Source: Diplodia intermedia (Eukaryota; Ascomycota; Dothideomycetes; Botryosphaeriales; Botryosphaeriaceae). From it: a stretch of 64,000 nt of DNA. This document shows positions 1-11,400 of the stretch, one piece after another. The stretch lies in the NCBI GenBank assembly GCA_021495925.1, contig JAKEKT010000088.1:70777-134776 (forward strand), written 5' to 3'. Position numbers and translations under genes: made by a program. The notes beneath the pieces were generated by a model, which did not search any database, was not told where the DNA came from, and worked only from the letters and a program-made list of their open reading frames with translations. The first letter of the stretch is position 1, and every line of letters starts with the position of its first letter.

Positions 1-304
1 GCGGGTGCGGGTATTGGTGGTAAGCAGCTGACTGTCCAAACAAGAGCATTCCGATCCATCGTCTAACATCCTTTAGGCAACGCTGGCCTCGGTGGATCCG
101 TTGCGGGAGGAGCGGGTGCGGGTATTGGTGGTAAGCAGCTGACTGTCCAAACAAGAGCATTCCGATCCATCGTCTAACATCCTTTAGGCAACGCTGGCCT
201 CGGTGGATCCGTTGCGGGAGGAGCGGGTGTGGGTGCGGGTATTGGTGGTGAGTAGCTGACTGTCCAAACAAGAGCAGTCCGATCAATCGTCTAACATGCT
301 TTAG
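1..304 (+). repeat. 111-bp tandem repeat containing a whole exon plus a whole intron
   Basis: Positions 1-111 and 112-222 are identical. A third copy starts at 223 with a 6-bp insertion and about five substitutions, and diverges after 325. Each unit is a 54-bp symmetrical phase-1 exon (18 codons) plus a 57-bp intron (20-76, 131-187, 248-304). More copies may lie left of the window. Confidence 0.95.
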
Positions 305-1147
305 GCAACGCTGGCCTCGGTGGATCGATCGACGGTGGTGTCAATGGCGGAATTGGGGCTGAAGGCGAAGGTCCGCTGTCTTTGTCCCTATCGTGATTGC
401 ATCTTGCTAATTCCTTCAAACAGGCAGCGTGAGCGGCTCGACTGGCAGCTCGGGAGAGGCATCGGGCGCTGGGGAGAGTGGCATTGGTGGCGGTGTGGGT
501 GCGGGTGGTGCGGCTGAGGGTATATTCCCCGATTTTCTGTCCTTTTCGACAAACATTTTCCTAACAAGAACAACCAGGCGGTGCGAATGGCGAGGCTGAA
601 GCAACCGCATCCGTCTCGGGATCGACGGGTGGTAAGTTGTGAAAGTCCTATCTGACGCAATGATCGTTTCTCACGGAAAATACAGGCTCGGCAAGTGCTG
701 GTGGTGCGGTTGGCAGCGGAATTTCTGGAGGTGGTAAGTCTCAATTGGACACTTTGCAGCTGAACTTGGCATGTTCTGACATTTTTTGCAGCCGGTGGCT
801 ACGGTGGCGAGGGAAGTGTGGATGGCAGCTCTGGCAGCGATGACAGCGGTGAATCCGACAGCGGTGACGATTCTGAGGATTCTGGAGACGAGTCGGAAGA
901 GGGAGAGGATTGTGGCTGCTCCACTCCGGTCATCAGCACTACCAGCTTCGCCGTCACGCCTGCTCCTGCTGCGACGGCGAACGTCGAAGGCTCTACCGGT
1001 TCAGGCTCGATCTACGCTCGCGGTATGACTCCCCTCTCTACGCCCACGCCCACTCCTACTCCCGTCCAGTTTGAGGGCGCCGGTAGCAAGACCACCGTTT
1101 CCGGTCTGCTCGTTGTCGGCTTGGGCCTGCTCTTCACTCTCTTCTAA
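1..1147 (+). CDS. Glycine-rich GPI-anchored cell-surface protein (3' part)
   Basis: No start is visible; the gene enters from the left edge. Eight exons fit one frame: <1..19, 77..130, 188..247, 305..370, 424..519, 578..631, 686..733 and 792..1147. All seven introns (53-58 bp) are phase 1, each splitting a Gly or Ala codon. The early exons encode Gly/Ala repeats (such as GNAGLGGSVAGGAGAGIGG), the middle ones Gly/Ser/Ala. The last exon has an acidic Ser/Asp/Glu stretch, a CGC, a Thr-Pro run (TPTPTPTP) and a hydrophobic C-terminus (VSGLLVVGLGLLFTLF) that looks like a GPI-attachment signal. The product is probably a secreted wall or plasma-membrane protein acting as a flexible spacer; no enzymatic domain is seen. 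The donor of intron 4 (GTCCGC) is non-consensus, so that junction is least certain. The family is not recognised by name. Confidence 0.75.
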
Positions 1148-2512
1148 GGAAGATATCACGCTACGCACCGGTGGAAGCCCCCTCACACAGTAATCGTTTC
1201 TGTCATTCTCTCAGCATTAATAATGTTGCCTTGTTTTCCTGCTTGTAGATTTCTGCAGTCAAATATAGACGTAGTGCATAGTCAATCGTTTCCAAGACCA
1301 TTAGCATCCATGTCAATGAGGTTTCCTACTGCTCGAAAAAATACCAACTGAGATGGGGAGCAGCTGAATCGATTATCCGGACATGGATGTGCATTTTCAA
1401 AAGACAAACACATGTCCGGATCGTTGCTTCACCTCCCCATGACATGAATAATTTAAAACATTCATCGAGGCGCGTGAGCCGTTTTAATTTTCGTTCTATT
1501 ATTAAGAATCAATGGCGGCGACTGAATGGAGCAGCTGAATCGATTATCCGGACATGGATGTGCACTTTTAAAAGATAAACACATATCCGGATCGTTGCTT
1601 CATCTCTCTACGGCATGACCGATTTGAAATATTCATCGAGGCGTGTAAGATGTTCTAGTTTTCGTTTTATTGTTGAGAATCAATGGCGGCGACTGACTGG
1701 AGCACGCGGGTCTTCGGAGCACTTGCCTTCAGTCTATTCTCACCATCACGGACTGCATTTGACTGAAAACGAACGGCCATCATCGTCGCGTACTTGTTGA
1801 TGACTTTGGTGAAGTGTTATTGCTACCTTCCGCCACATAGCATGCTAGTGGCTACTGCAAAATGCTTCCCCTACCACTTGTCACGCCTGCCGCGTGTTCA
1901 TGCGCAAGATAGGAGTGAGCTGATGGGGGTGGGTCTCACGACACGTTGGAGTGCTATGCAGAGAACGAAGGTCTGTAGCGTTGCCGGCGAAGGGCGGCCT
2001 CACCTGGCTTCCGGTAACTAGGCAGAGTGGATCGCAAAGAGTGGAGGGTAGACACGGGTGGGTCAAGATCAAGAATCGAAGGGCCGAGTGTAATTGTTCC
2101 GGCGGTGTCGTCATAATGAAGTGAGCGGTTTTGTGTTGGTCGAGACAACTGAGTTGACTGGGTGTCTGGGTGTACGTTGCGACCGGTTAGCTGTGGTTTC
2201 AAGCATGGGTGTCCGAAGTCGACGTCCGACAGCTGCCATGTATATATCGCCGTCAACTACCAATAGATGACCACTATCTCCGGAGATGATTACCAATGGC
2301 AAGGACTTCTTGCCATCCGAAGCGAGGTGCACATGCATAACACTTTGACTGCGCTCACTGGGGTGGCCATGGAATATCTTGATCATCACCTTCCGCGCAC
2401 GGTCCACCAGGGACGACCTACATCACTTCCCACTTACTCGCGCCTGTCGTAACCTTCTTCTTTTCTCACCACCTCTCTCTTCCGTTCGACAACTCCACCC
2501 TTCGGCGCCACC
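1148..2512. other. Intergenic region with a degraded tandem repeat
   Basis: This is the 3' flank of the glycine-rich gene and the 5' flank of the BTB/WW gene. It contains the 171-bp repeat pair at 1354-1695. No convincing coding sequence is seen: the open frames are short, overlap on both strands and match no recognisable family. Confidence 0.6.
1354..1695. repeat. Two diverged ~171-bp tandem copies with an internal palindrome
   Basis: Copies run roughly 1354-1524 and 1525-1695. Most differences are transitions, several of CA-to-TA (or complementary) type: GACAAAC/GATAAAC, CATGTCC/CATATCC, AACATTC/AATATTC. Copy 1 carries an 11-bp perfect inverted repeat, ATCCGGACATG at 1375-1385 and its complement at 1411-1421. 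Copy 2 keeps it with one mismatch. Confidence 0.8.
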
Positions 2513-5256
2513 ATGTCGCAGATGTTCGAGCGCGTTGTCCACGTCAAGGTGGGCAAGGAAGAGGAGGTCTTCTCCGTCCACGCCAGTTTTATGATCGACC
2601 ACATGTTCTACTTCGCCCGCGGCCTCGAGTCTGGTCCCGCCGTCACGACGTGGTCGCTTCCGACGGTGACGCCGCGCAGCTTTCATCTTCTTCTCGACTA
2701 CGTGCACGGTGGCCCGCTCAAGCTGAGCTGGACCAACGTGAAGGACCGTCCCGACCTGGTCGACGCCTGGGTTCTGGGCGACATGGTGGGCGCGACGCGC
2801 TTCACCAACCTCATCATCGACGAGATCGCGTCCAAGGCGACGCGTCCCGGCCAACTCAAGCTGCTGCCCGACAATGTCTGCATCAACCACGCCTACAGCC
2901 CGAACGTGACGGACAAGGACGCCCCGATCCGCAATCTCTTCGTGGACCTCTACATCCACTTCGGCACGCCCGATCTGATGAACGAGCTTCTAGCGGGCCC
3001 GCATAACCTCCGTGACTTCTGGTTCCACTACTGCAAGCACGCGCGCCTGAAGGAAGAGCAGGATGAGAATGCGCGCAAGAACAGCACCGCCCTGCGCATC
3101 TTCAGCCCGAGGGGCTACTCCAACTTCCATCCGCACTACGCAACCCCGCCGCCCATCCCGGTTACTCGCGCCGGCACCAAGGCCTACCTCTGCCACTACG
3201 ACGGCGTCAACACCATCACCATCGAGGATGGCGGCCAGCCCATGTTCATCCACCGCGAGCTGTCGGAGCTGCGCCAGGACATCCTGATGAAATGCCCGCC
3301 GCGCGAGTTCACCTTCCCGGCCGGATGGCGCCCCGCCGCCACTATCTTCCTGAAGTGGCTGTACTCTGGCCGTGTGACCCAGGAGTAAGTTCTTTCCCTC
3401 CCCTCCCCCTCGATCAGACAGCAAAACACTTCTTGAAAAACCCCCCATCGACTCTAACCCAAAGCGATACCAGGGCCAACCACTTGAAAGACTTCATCCG
3501 CGCCTACGCCCTGGGCCTCACCTTCCACAACCCGCAGTTCCGCGACGACGTCCTCACCGGCCTCGTGTCCTACTGCACCCGCAACCAGATCCTGCCGTCC
3601 GCGTCCGAGGTCGCGCTCTCGTACACGTGCACCACCAGCGGCGCCGGCGCCGAGCGCACCTACAGCCCGCTGCGCCACTTCGTGGTCTGCTGGACGCTGA
3701 CGCACCGCCACCACGCCGGCGCGTCCGTCAACCCGGCCGCGCTGCCCATGGACCCCGCCCTGCGCGAGATGCTCGAGCGCGACATGGACGCCGAACGCGT
3801 CGCGCGCGAGGGCAGCATGCACGCCGATCTGGCGGCCACGTCGGCCACGGGCGTCGACATGCACTCGAGGGGCGGTTTCCAGCAGCACCCGCGTCCGTAC
3901 GCCGACGAGAGGTTCGCCGGCGACCTGGCCCTGGGCGGCACGGTTGCTGGCGCCGCCCCGTACTATGGCGATGACGTGTGCAGGTTCCACGCCGCGCACC
4001 CGTATTGCGGATACAGTGCGCCGTTGGCCAACAAGGACAGGGAGATCAACGGTGGGGTTGACGTCGAATTCGGCGGCGACGCTGCTCTGGGAGGCAGTGT
4101 TGGTGATGGCGTGAAGCACGACCGCATCGCCGCCCTGCTCGGCTACAGCACCAAGATGTCTTCATCGTCTTCGTCGTCGTCGGCGTCGGGAAGCAGGCCG
4201 GACACCAGCAGCATGAAGAGCACCGCGGCGACGGGCTGGACCAACCCGGTCGACGACAGCAGCGGCGCCGAGAACCCGTGCCACGCGCTGCTCCGAAAGC
4301 GCAACTGCTACGGCGCCGTCGTGGTCGGATACCGCCCGAAGCCCATCTTCCACCTGTCCAGCTTCGGCGCCGATTCCTCCTCGTCTGGCGCCGCCGGTGC
4401 CAGCCAGGACAAGGGCAAGGGCCGCGCCGCCGCCGTCGTCGATGCGCCGTCACCCTCGCCCGAGGGCAAGTACGCAAAGGATCCGGAGGTGCTGGCCACG
4501 CTGGCCGAAGTCGAAGACCGGCTCAACAGAGTCGCCATCAACACCAGTACATCCACCATCAACACCGCCGCCCCGTCGGCCCGTCCCAAACTCCCAGCGC
4601 TGCCGCCTCGCCGTCCGCCCGCCCTGAACACCGCCGCCTCGCCGTCCCATCAGCAGCAGCAGCAGCAGCAGACCAGCGGCGGCCGTGGTGGCGCCACGAC
4701 GACGTCCTTCGCCTCGGCTTCGTCCAGCACGCCCTACACGTCCCCCACCACGCCGCGCCTCACCGCCGGCTTCCCGCAGCCGCAAGTCTCCAACGTCCCC
4801 GGCGCCCCCGGCGGCGGCGCGCTCTACCTGGGCGGCGGCGGCACCTCGTCGGGCGCCCACCCCGCCGTCAACGACATCGCCGCGTTCAACGCGCTGCGGC
4901 TGCCGCCGGGCTGGCAGCAGCGCCGCTGCGTCGACGGCCGCGCGTACTGGGCGCGCCTCGCGCCCGACCAGCAGCGCGTCGAGGAGGCGACGTGGGTCGA
5001 CCCGCGCGCGGGCGTCGCGTGGAGGACGAGCGACGAGGCGTCGTTCGTGCCCGGCTTCGGATGGGGTTTCGAGGAGGGCACGGAGACGGAGGTGGATTCG
5101 GACGAGGAGGGTGAGGATGAGGATGAGGGTGCTGACCGTGACGGTGGAGGAGGCGGTGCTATGGATGGCGTTCGGCTGAACTATGACGAGGATAGCGTCG
5201 ACTTCGATCTCGAGAAGGTCGCGCGCGAGGTCGAGGGCATGGTCGAGGGTGAGTGA
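2513..5256 (+). CDS. Double BTB/POZ-like protein with C-terminal WW domain
   Basis: Two exons, 2513..3384 and 3465..5256, join in phase 2 across an 80-bp intron with a CTAAC branch site, giving about 887 aa. The start ATG sits in a strong context (GCCACCATGTCG). An N-terminal BTB-like fold is suggested at residues ~5-110 (FSVHASFMIDHMFYFARGL). A second BTB-like segment at ~220-330 (from KAYLCHYDG through FIHRELSELRQDI and ATIFLKWLYSGRV) is split by the intron. Then follow long disordered Ser/Ala/Pro/Gln-rich stretches with a short poly-Gln. A WW-like module lies at ~770-805 (LPPGWQQR, AYWARLAPDQQ, ATWVDPR), and the C-terminus is acidic. BTB domains mediate dimerisation or Cul3 binding and WW domains bind proline motifs, so a scaffold or adaptor role is inferred. 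No ortholog is named. Confidence 0.85.
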
Positions 5257-5917
5257 GAGAGGTCTTGGGGAGACGAAGAAGTGGACAAGTGATTGCGAAC
5301 GAGCGGAGCTCCAAAGGTATGGTTTTTATGGTCGGGAATGGGCTTGTCGATTTTCCTCTGGGGTTGGTCGGATGGACAGGGTTGCATTATGGGCGGCTCT
5401 TCATGACTGACGAGACTCATGACTGATGAGGTCAACGGCTACTGGGATTCATGGCCGGCATATTCAGGACTAAGGTGGAGCTAAAGCTCATGCAATGGTC
5501 CTTGTGTTTATCTCTTTTCTACAGCGTAAGGCCATTGGTATAGCAACAGAGCAAAGGAAGCAGAGCCATTGGTCTATGTTCCTTCTGCCAGTTGAAGAGC
5601 CAGATGGCCGAATAGCATATCAAAATCGATGCCAATCAGGTGTAAGGTCCATGCGTGCACTGGAGTGCTAGAGCTGTCCAGCGAGAATCTGCACGAGAGT
5701 CCCTGGGGCTTGCATCGGGCAGCCAGGCAGTCAAGTTCAAGGCAGCAGTTTGCCGCCGAGGTCGCTTGCTCAAGCGGGCAGTCGCGTTTGCAACTTCTGG
5801 GGTAAGGAGGAGCGGCCGCCCGCCCCGCGACACCAAACCACAACCCGCCCGCCATCCACTTCCAAAATTCCACCGCTACACCAACATCGCAGCGCCTCGT
5901 GCACCGGCTTCGGAGTC
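5257..5917. other. Intergenic region with two CCATTGGT motifs
   Basis: Non-coding. Two CCATTGGT elements (inverted CCAAT boxes) lie at about 5531 and 5567, some 350-390 bp upstream of the next start codon. They are possible HAP/CBF-type sites; nothing else stands out. Confidence 0.4.
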
Positions 5918-7708
5918 ATGGAGCTTCAGGCTCAGGCCCAGGTATTTCCTGCATACCCAGCGCCCTGAGCATCGCGCTTACTGATACGACACACATTAGG
6001 GCGATCCAGACGCGTCCGACATGCTCGCGCCCAACGACTACCTCGCCAACGACGCCGAGATGGGCTTGACTATGCGCGGAATACTACTTCGCCTGAGTTC
6101 CGATCGTGACGTCACCGAAGCAAGAGAGATGATCCAAAAGAAGCCGCACGCCAGCATGCACGCCGCCGCTCGCTTCGAAAGGCTGCTCGCGAGTGCCGAA
6201 AAATGGCTCAACAACAACACGTTCGGCCTTTCCGCTTTCGATCGAGCCGCTATCTGGCACGGCCTGGTCGACTACAGGAGGCGCGCGCACATGGCCCAGC
6301 CGTCGTCCCAACAGCAACATCTTGTCGTTGAGTACTATGTTCCGTGGCATGCGCCCAAGCACACAAGCGACGACAGTGTATGGCCTACTGATTCACTTGT
6401 GTCGGATCCCAAGCTGCGTGATAACATCAAGTCCCTCTTCAGGTCCCCCGAAAGGCTCCAGGACTTGTTGACCCCTCTGCCTGTCCATGTCCTCCCCTAC
6501 ATAGTCGAAGGGAAGAACGTCATGATCTGCTCGAGCTCTGGTTTGTGTCCTTTTTGGTGTCTATTGGGACTTGCAACGCTGAATCCTCTACAGATTTCGA
6601 AAAAAGCATGACTCTGGCCATCAGCGCCATCGACTTCGTCGCCAGACACCATGACTCTGCACCCCGTCCCTTGCAGGTTGCCCCAAGGGTACTCATCCTC
6701 ATTGCAAACACCCAGTCCTTCGTCCAACTTTACGACCACTTGGTGGAGCTGGCCAACAACACTTCCAACATGGGAATCGTTATCGGTGGTTTGGAGGACG
6801 ATTTGTTCGCGCCATTTGACAGCCTACCAACCGAGACCGACATCATGCTTGTCACTCCTCGTACACTGAAGACTTTTGAACGCATGAAGCACATTGACTG
6901 GTCCCGGCTGAGACTTGTCGCCATCCACGAGCTCAATTGCTGGGGTCGTGAATCCAGGGCCCTTTCAGAAAGGCTGCTGCATCCTCTGCGCGGCGCAATT
7001 GGCGCTGCCTCCAATGTGAACTACCAGCTGATCACTACCTGTGAAAGAGCTCACAACATAGCCTCACTCCTCGCCAGGACGAAGGCATTGATGAAAGGCT
7101 CTCAGATGTACCACATATCCGTGGGCTGTCCGGCCCACGACGTCCCGGATGTTTCCTACTTCGTGCAAAAGATCGACAGCGGGGCTGTTGTTCACAGGGT
7201 CAAGTTGGCGCAGACTGTAATCAGAGAATGCGGTCGGCCCTCCACCGCAATCATGTGGTCCACCATGGGAAGGGCCAACGACGCCCACAGCATATTCAAA
7301 AATGCCCCAGCCTCGCAGAACTGCTTCCTCATCCGTTCCCGAAACGACCTGAAGGGGTTGTCCCTGAAGCGCGACTTCTTCAACGAAAAGTACGGTGGCG
7401 CCGTGTTCAACACCACCGCCGATCTTGCCGCGGACCTGAACCTCAGCCCCAACTTCCTGGTCATCCAGGCCGACCTGCCCGTCGACACGTGGTCTCCGTA
7501 CCCAGTGTCGTACAGGTGGTTTGACGCCTCGATCAACGCCGGAAGGGTTACGTCCGGCAGCAACTGCAAGTGCTACACCTTCCTCAATCCGGAGGAGCGC
7601 AGGGACTGCGCCCTTGCCAAGGACATGATCCAAGTCCTGAAGAGTTACAGGAAGGAAGTCCCTGGACTACTTATCCTCATTGCGGGTGATGCCGCCCTGA
7701 CGTCCTGA
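5918..7708 (+). CDS. Degenerate DEAD-box helicase-like protein (probable pseudo-helicase)
   Basis: Exons 5918..5941, 6000..6540 and 6594..7708 give about 559 aa. The two-lobed DEAD-box layout is readable, but the catalytic motifs are altered. A Q-motif-like TPLPVHVLPYIVEGKNV precedes CSSSDFEKS (~185-193) where the P-loop A-x-T-G-x-GKT should be. The motif Ib position reads TPRTL. DEAD is replaced by HELN (~300-303) and SAT by TTC. Lobe 2 keeps the fold (TAIMWSTMGRANDAHSIF), but TDVAARGLD reads TTADLAADLNL and HRIGRTGR reads WFDASINAGR, followed by a familiar CYTFLNPEE. The frame is long and intact, so this is not simply a broken gene. ATPase activity is not expected; an RNA- or protein-binding role is inferred. 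Splice sites fit well, although the third exon's donor (GTTTGT) is weak. Confidence 0.8.
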
Positions 7709-8453
7709 CGTAGGACAACTAGCTCGGGGATGATGCCCGGTAGATAGGGTTTCTTTGAATGGGGCCTTGATCTTAAGCGGTGGAAGCAAAGACCCCGATG
7801 TAGATGCGGGGTCAGGTTAGATTCCGTGCAAATTCATACAGACAAAAGCGTCCTCAAATAGCCACGTGCCGTGTTTCTTTCTTCCCTGCTGAATCTGACA
7901 TGCGATCCCGAAGTGAACGACGATAGAATCCCAGATCACCACAAAAGGCCCACACGAAGCCCATGAGTGAGTGGCAAAAGAATTAATACATATCACGATT
8001 ACCAATAATCCAACGCATGCACGCACGCAAGCCTCCGTTCATTCGATCGAGAAAAAAAAATGGGAGCAAGAGAAAGAATAAGAAGAGAAAAAAAAAGCCC
8101 CCCCAAATACCATCAAACAAACAAACAAACAAACAGACAAAAAGACGCTCAAATCCCAAACACCACGCCCAAGGGTCCCTTTCCCCATTTCAGGAACCCC
8201 GTATGTATGTTATGCCCATTGATATCGTATACTTCGACCTTTCTTTCCTCCCTCCCTTTGTCGTTATTAGAGAGAATTCGTACAAAACCAACATCTCCCC
8301 GCCCCGTAAAATAAAGAATACAGAACAGAACAGAACAGAACAAAAAAGGGGCGCATCTCCTCGAGAGGCGGCAGAAGAAGAAGGATCCAAAAAAAAAAAA
8401 GAGGTCATCCCGATCATCATCATCGTCCGTCATTATCGTCGTCGTCATCGTCA
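7709..8453. other. Convergent 3' flanks, A-rich low-complexity DNA
   Basis: This lies between the 3' ends of the pseudo-helicase gene and cdc11. It is A-rich and holds five CAAA repeats (8114-8133), four CAGAA repeats (8321-8340) and several poly-A runs. It probably holds both 3' UTRs; no gene is supported. Confidence 0.5.
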
Positions 8454-11400
8454 TCACACCCTCCCCATCTCCCTCACCCCAACACTAAAACCCCCCGTCT
8501 TCTTCGTCTTCCTCCCCTTCACCCGCGACTGTTGTTGCTGTTGTTGCTGTTGCTGCTGTTGCTGCTGTTGCTGCTGCTGCTGCTGCCGCTCCCGCTCCCC
8601 CCTCCTCTCCCCCCTCCTCCCCTCAAGGACGAGACTCTCCCGGGGTGAGGAGCCAACATCCGCCACTTCAGCAGCATCAGCATCAGCAATCCCCTTCTCC
8701 CCCTTCTTCTTCCCCTTCCTCACGACGACGCCCAACCCGACCAAGCGCTCCCACACCTCATCGCGGCGCATGGCCTCGTCGCGGCGCAGCGCGAGGCCGT
8801 CGAGCGCGCGCACGCCGCCGCACGCGCCCGCGACGAGCATCTCGTACACGCGGCGGCGCAGCGCCGTGTCGGCGTCGAGCCGCGCCAGGTACGCGCGGTC
8901 GCGGTCGTCGTCGGCCGACGGCAGGACGAGGTGTTGGGGCTGGCGCTGCTGCTCGGCCTCCTGCTCGAGCAGCGAGTGCTCGCCGCTGACGAGCGACGCG
9001 TTGTCGTCGTCGATGATGCTGCTGCTGCTGCTGCCGAGGCCGGCGCGCGACACGCGGCGGTCCGCGCTGGGCGGCGGGTAGAAGCCGACGTTGAAGGCGT
9101 TGTTGCGCAGGTCGACGGCGCGCAGCGACGGCACCTTGGCGAGGACGAGGACGTTGCGGCGGAGCCGGCTGAGGCGGTTGCCCGCGAGGTCGAGCCGCGC
9201 GAGCTTCTTGCTGTTGAGCAGCGGGCGTAGCTCCTTGAGCGCGTTGAAGTTGAGGTTGAGGCTGCGGATGTTGGGCGCGACCGCGCCGAACTTGTCCGGC
9301 AGCGTGCGCAAGCCGCACGATGCGAGCTCCAGGCGTTGGAGGTTGAGAAGAGGCGTCGTGTTACCGGCGTTGTCTTCGGGGAAAGAGAGTGTCGGGATGG
9401 TGTTGGAGGAGAGGTAGAGCTCCGAGATGTCCGCATTCGCCAGGAAGCTGGTCGTGTCGAAAATGCCGGATGCAGGGTGCTGATCGCGCGCGGAGAGGGC
9501 GCGGAGATGTTTGAGCTTGGCGATGCCGCTGATGGAGGAAAGGTTGTTTGAGTCGGCTGAGAGGGTCTCCAGGCGCGGGAAGGATGATACATCGAGTTTT
9601 TCCAAGCGGTTACGGTTCAAGCCTAGCTGCTTGACCTTCGAGACACGACCAAAGGAAAATGTAGAGAGCTCGTTCTCATCCAGATTGAGAGTCTCTAGGG
9701 ACTTCAGGGTGTCAAGGGAGCGAACACTGTGGATTTCATTGTCCGACAAGTCCAGCTCGGTCAGGCGCTCCCTGCAATTGATTAGTACTTCCCACAGCAT
9801 GCCATGTGAGGATTTCACTTACAGATACGCTCCCTGGAAATCCACCCTTTTGATCTTGTTACCCTTTGCACTCAACTTGAGCAAACCGTCCAGCTCCATT
9901 ACTCCCTCAAGGCTATCAACCTCATTGTCGTCGACCTTCAGCTCTCTCAGATGAATCAGCATTGAGAATCCCTTGAGACTGTCAATGGCGTTTCCAGACA
10001 CGTCCAAGTACTGAAGATTCGTGAGATGGCTCCAACTCGTCAGGCTGTTCAAACAATTGTTGCTGATGTTCAACCGCCGAAGAGTAGTCGGCGCACCGGC
10101 CAACTGGGCAATGTGGTTGTTGGAAACATCCAAAGCCTCAATGCGATAGCAAAGTTCGTCCAGACGGTTCAGCGTCGGTAGATCCTTCTGCTGCAAATCG
10201 AGACGGCGCAGATCCTCCCAGAAGGGCTCTTCCGGTTCGTTGTCCTGAAGAGCTTTGATCAGCTCCATTGTACCTTGCGCGTACCTGTCCTCAAGGACAT
10301 TGACTGTTTCAGAGCCGTTGCGCTTGACGAGAGTACGGTTGGGCAGCTCATGCTCATCCTCTCCACTGACTGTGAAAGGAGGAAGCTCGCTCAGTACAAA
10401 CGTCACGTCCGCGAAACCAACAGGATTATTGCTGTACGGGTTGGCAGGAGACTGAGGAACAGCTGCCGGAGAAGGACCTTGACGGGAGACGCTGACTTGG
10501 AACTTCATCCTTCGCTGCTCAGAGTCAGGATGCTGGACGATTGACAGTTCGTTGTCGCGAGCTGGAGAAGGTGATGGGCTGAAATCGGTAACCGTCTGCT
10601 TCGTGGCTCGGCGATATCCATTGAACCTGGATCTGGGTGCGATGAAGTCATTCTTCAGAGGCGTAGGCAAATCCTGAGCTTCGTCGTCGAAGGTACGAAG
10701 CCGAGAGAGTGCGTGGGGAGCAGGAGAATCCATCCTGGAGAAGTCTTCACCAGCGCCCTGCTCGTCTCTGTACCTACCAAAGGAGAAACCGCTGTTCTTC
10801 AACGGAACTTCATCGTCGAAAGACTTGAAGTCGTGCTCAGAGTCCTCGTGGTATTCAGGAGACGGCATTTCCATGATCGTTTCCTCTCGGCGAATATGTT
10901 TGGGAATATAGTTGGCATGTCTGTCGCTCATAGAGGTTGCGCGAGTTTCGGCCTGTGTCACGCTTGAAGAGAAATGGCTCGAGAACTTGGAGGGAGCGCT
11001 ATTGGTGTCTGAAGGCGGAATCTCTGCTCCTTCACGCGTCCTTGGCCTGGCTGGGTCCGAAGATGGCGCCACCGGTGCAGAGTTGTCCACGAAGACATCG
11101 TCTTCCTCGCGTGGGCGCTTGAGGTCGTCCGAAGCTGGTGGCGTTCGGCCCATGCGTCTCCGCTCTTTGACCTCGTCGACAGTCAAATCAGGAATGTTGC
11201 CGAGCGGGTCCTCCTCGCTAGTTATGTGGCTGACGCTCGCTGAAGATGCTAGGCCTCCAGCACTCCGGCTCCTGATCCAGATGCCTCTTTCGCGGTCGAA
11301 GCTCATGCCAGCGATCTCTGACGGGATGAGATGCGCGACAGCTTCAGGAGGGAGCGTTGCTACATTGTCAGACCGACGAGAGAAAGTGGTCAGGTTTGTC

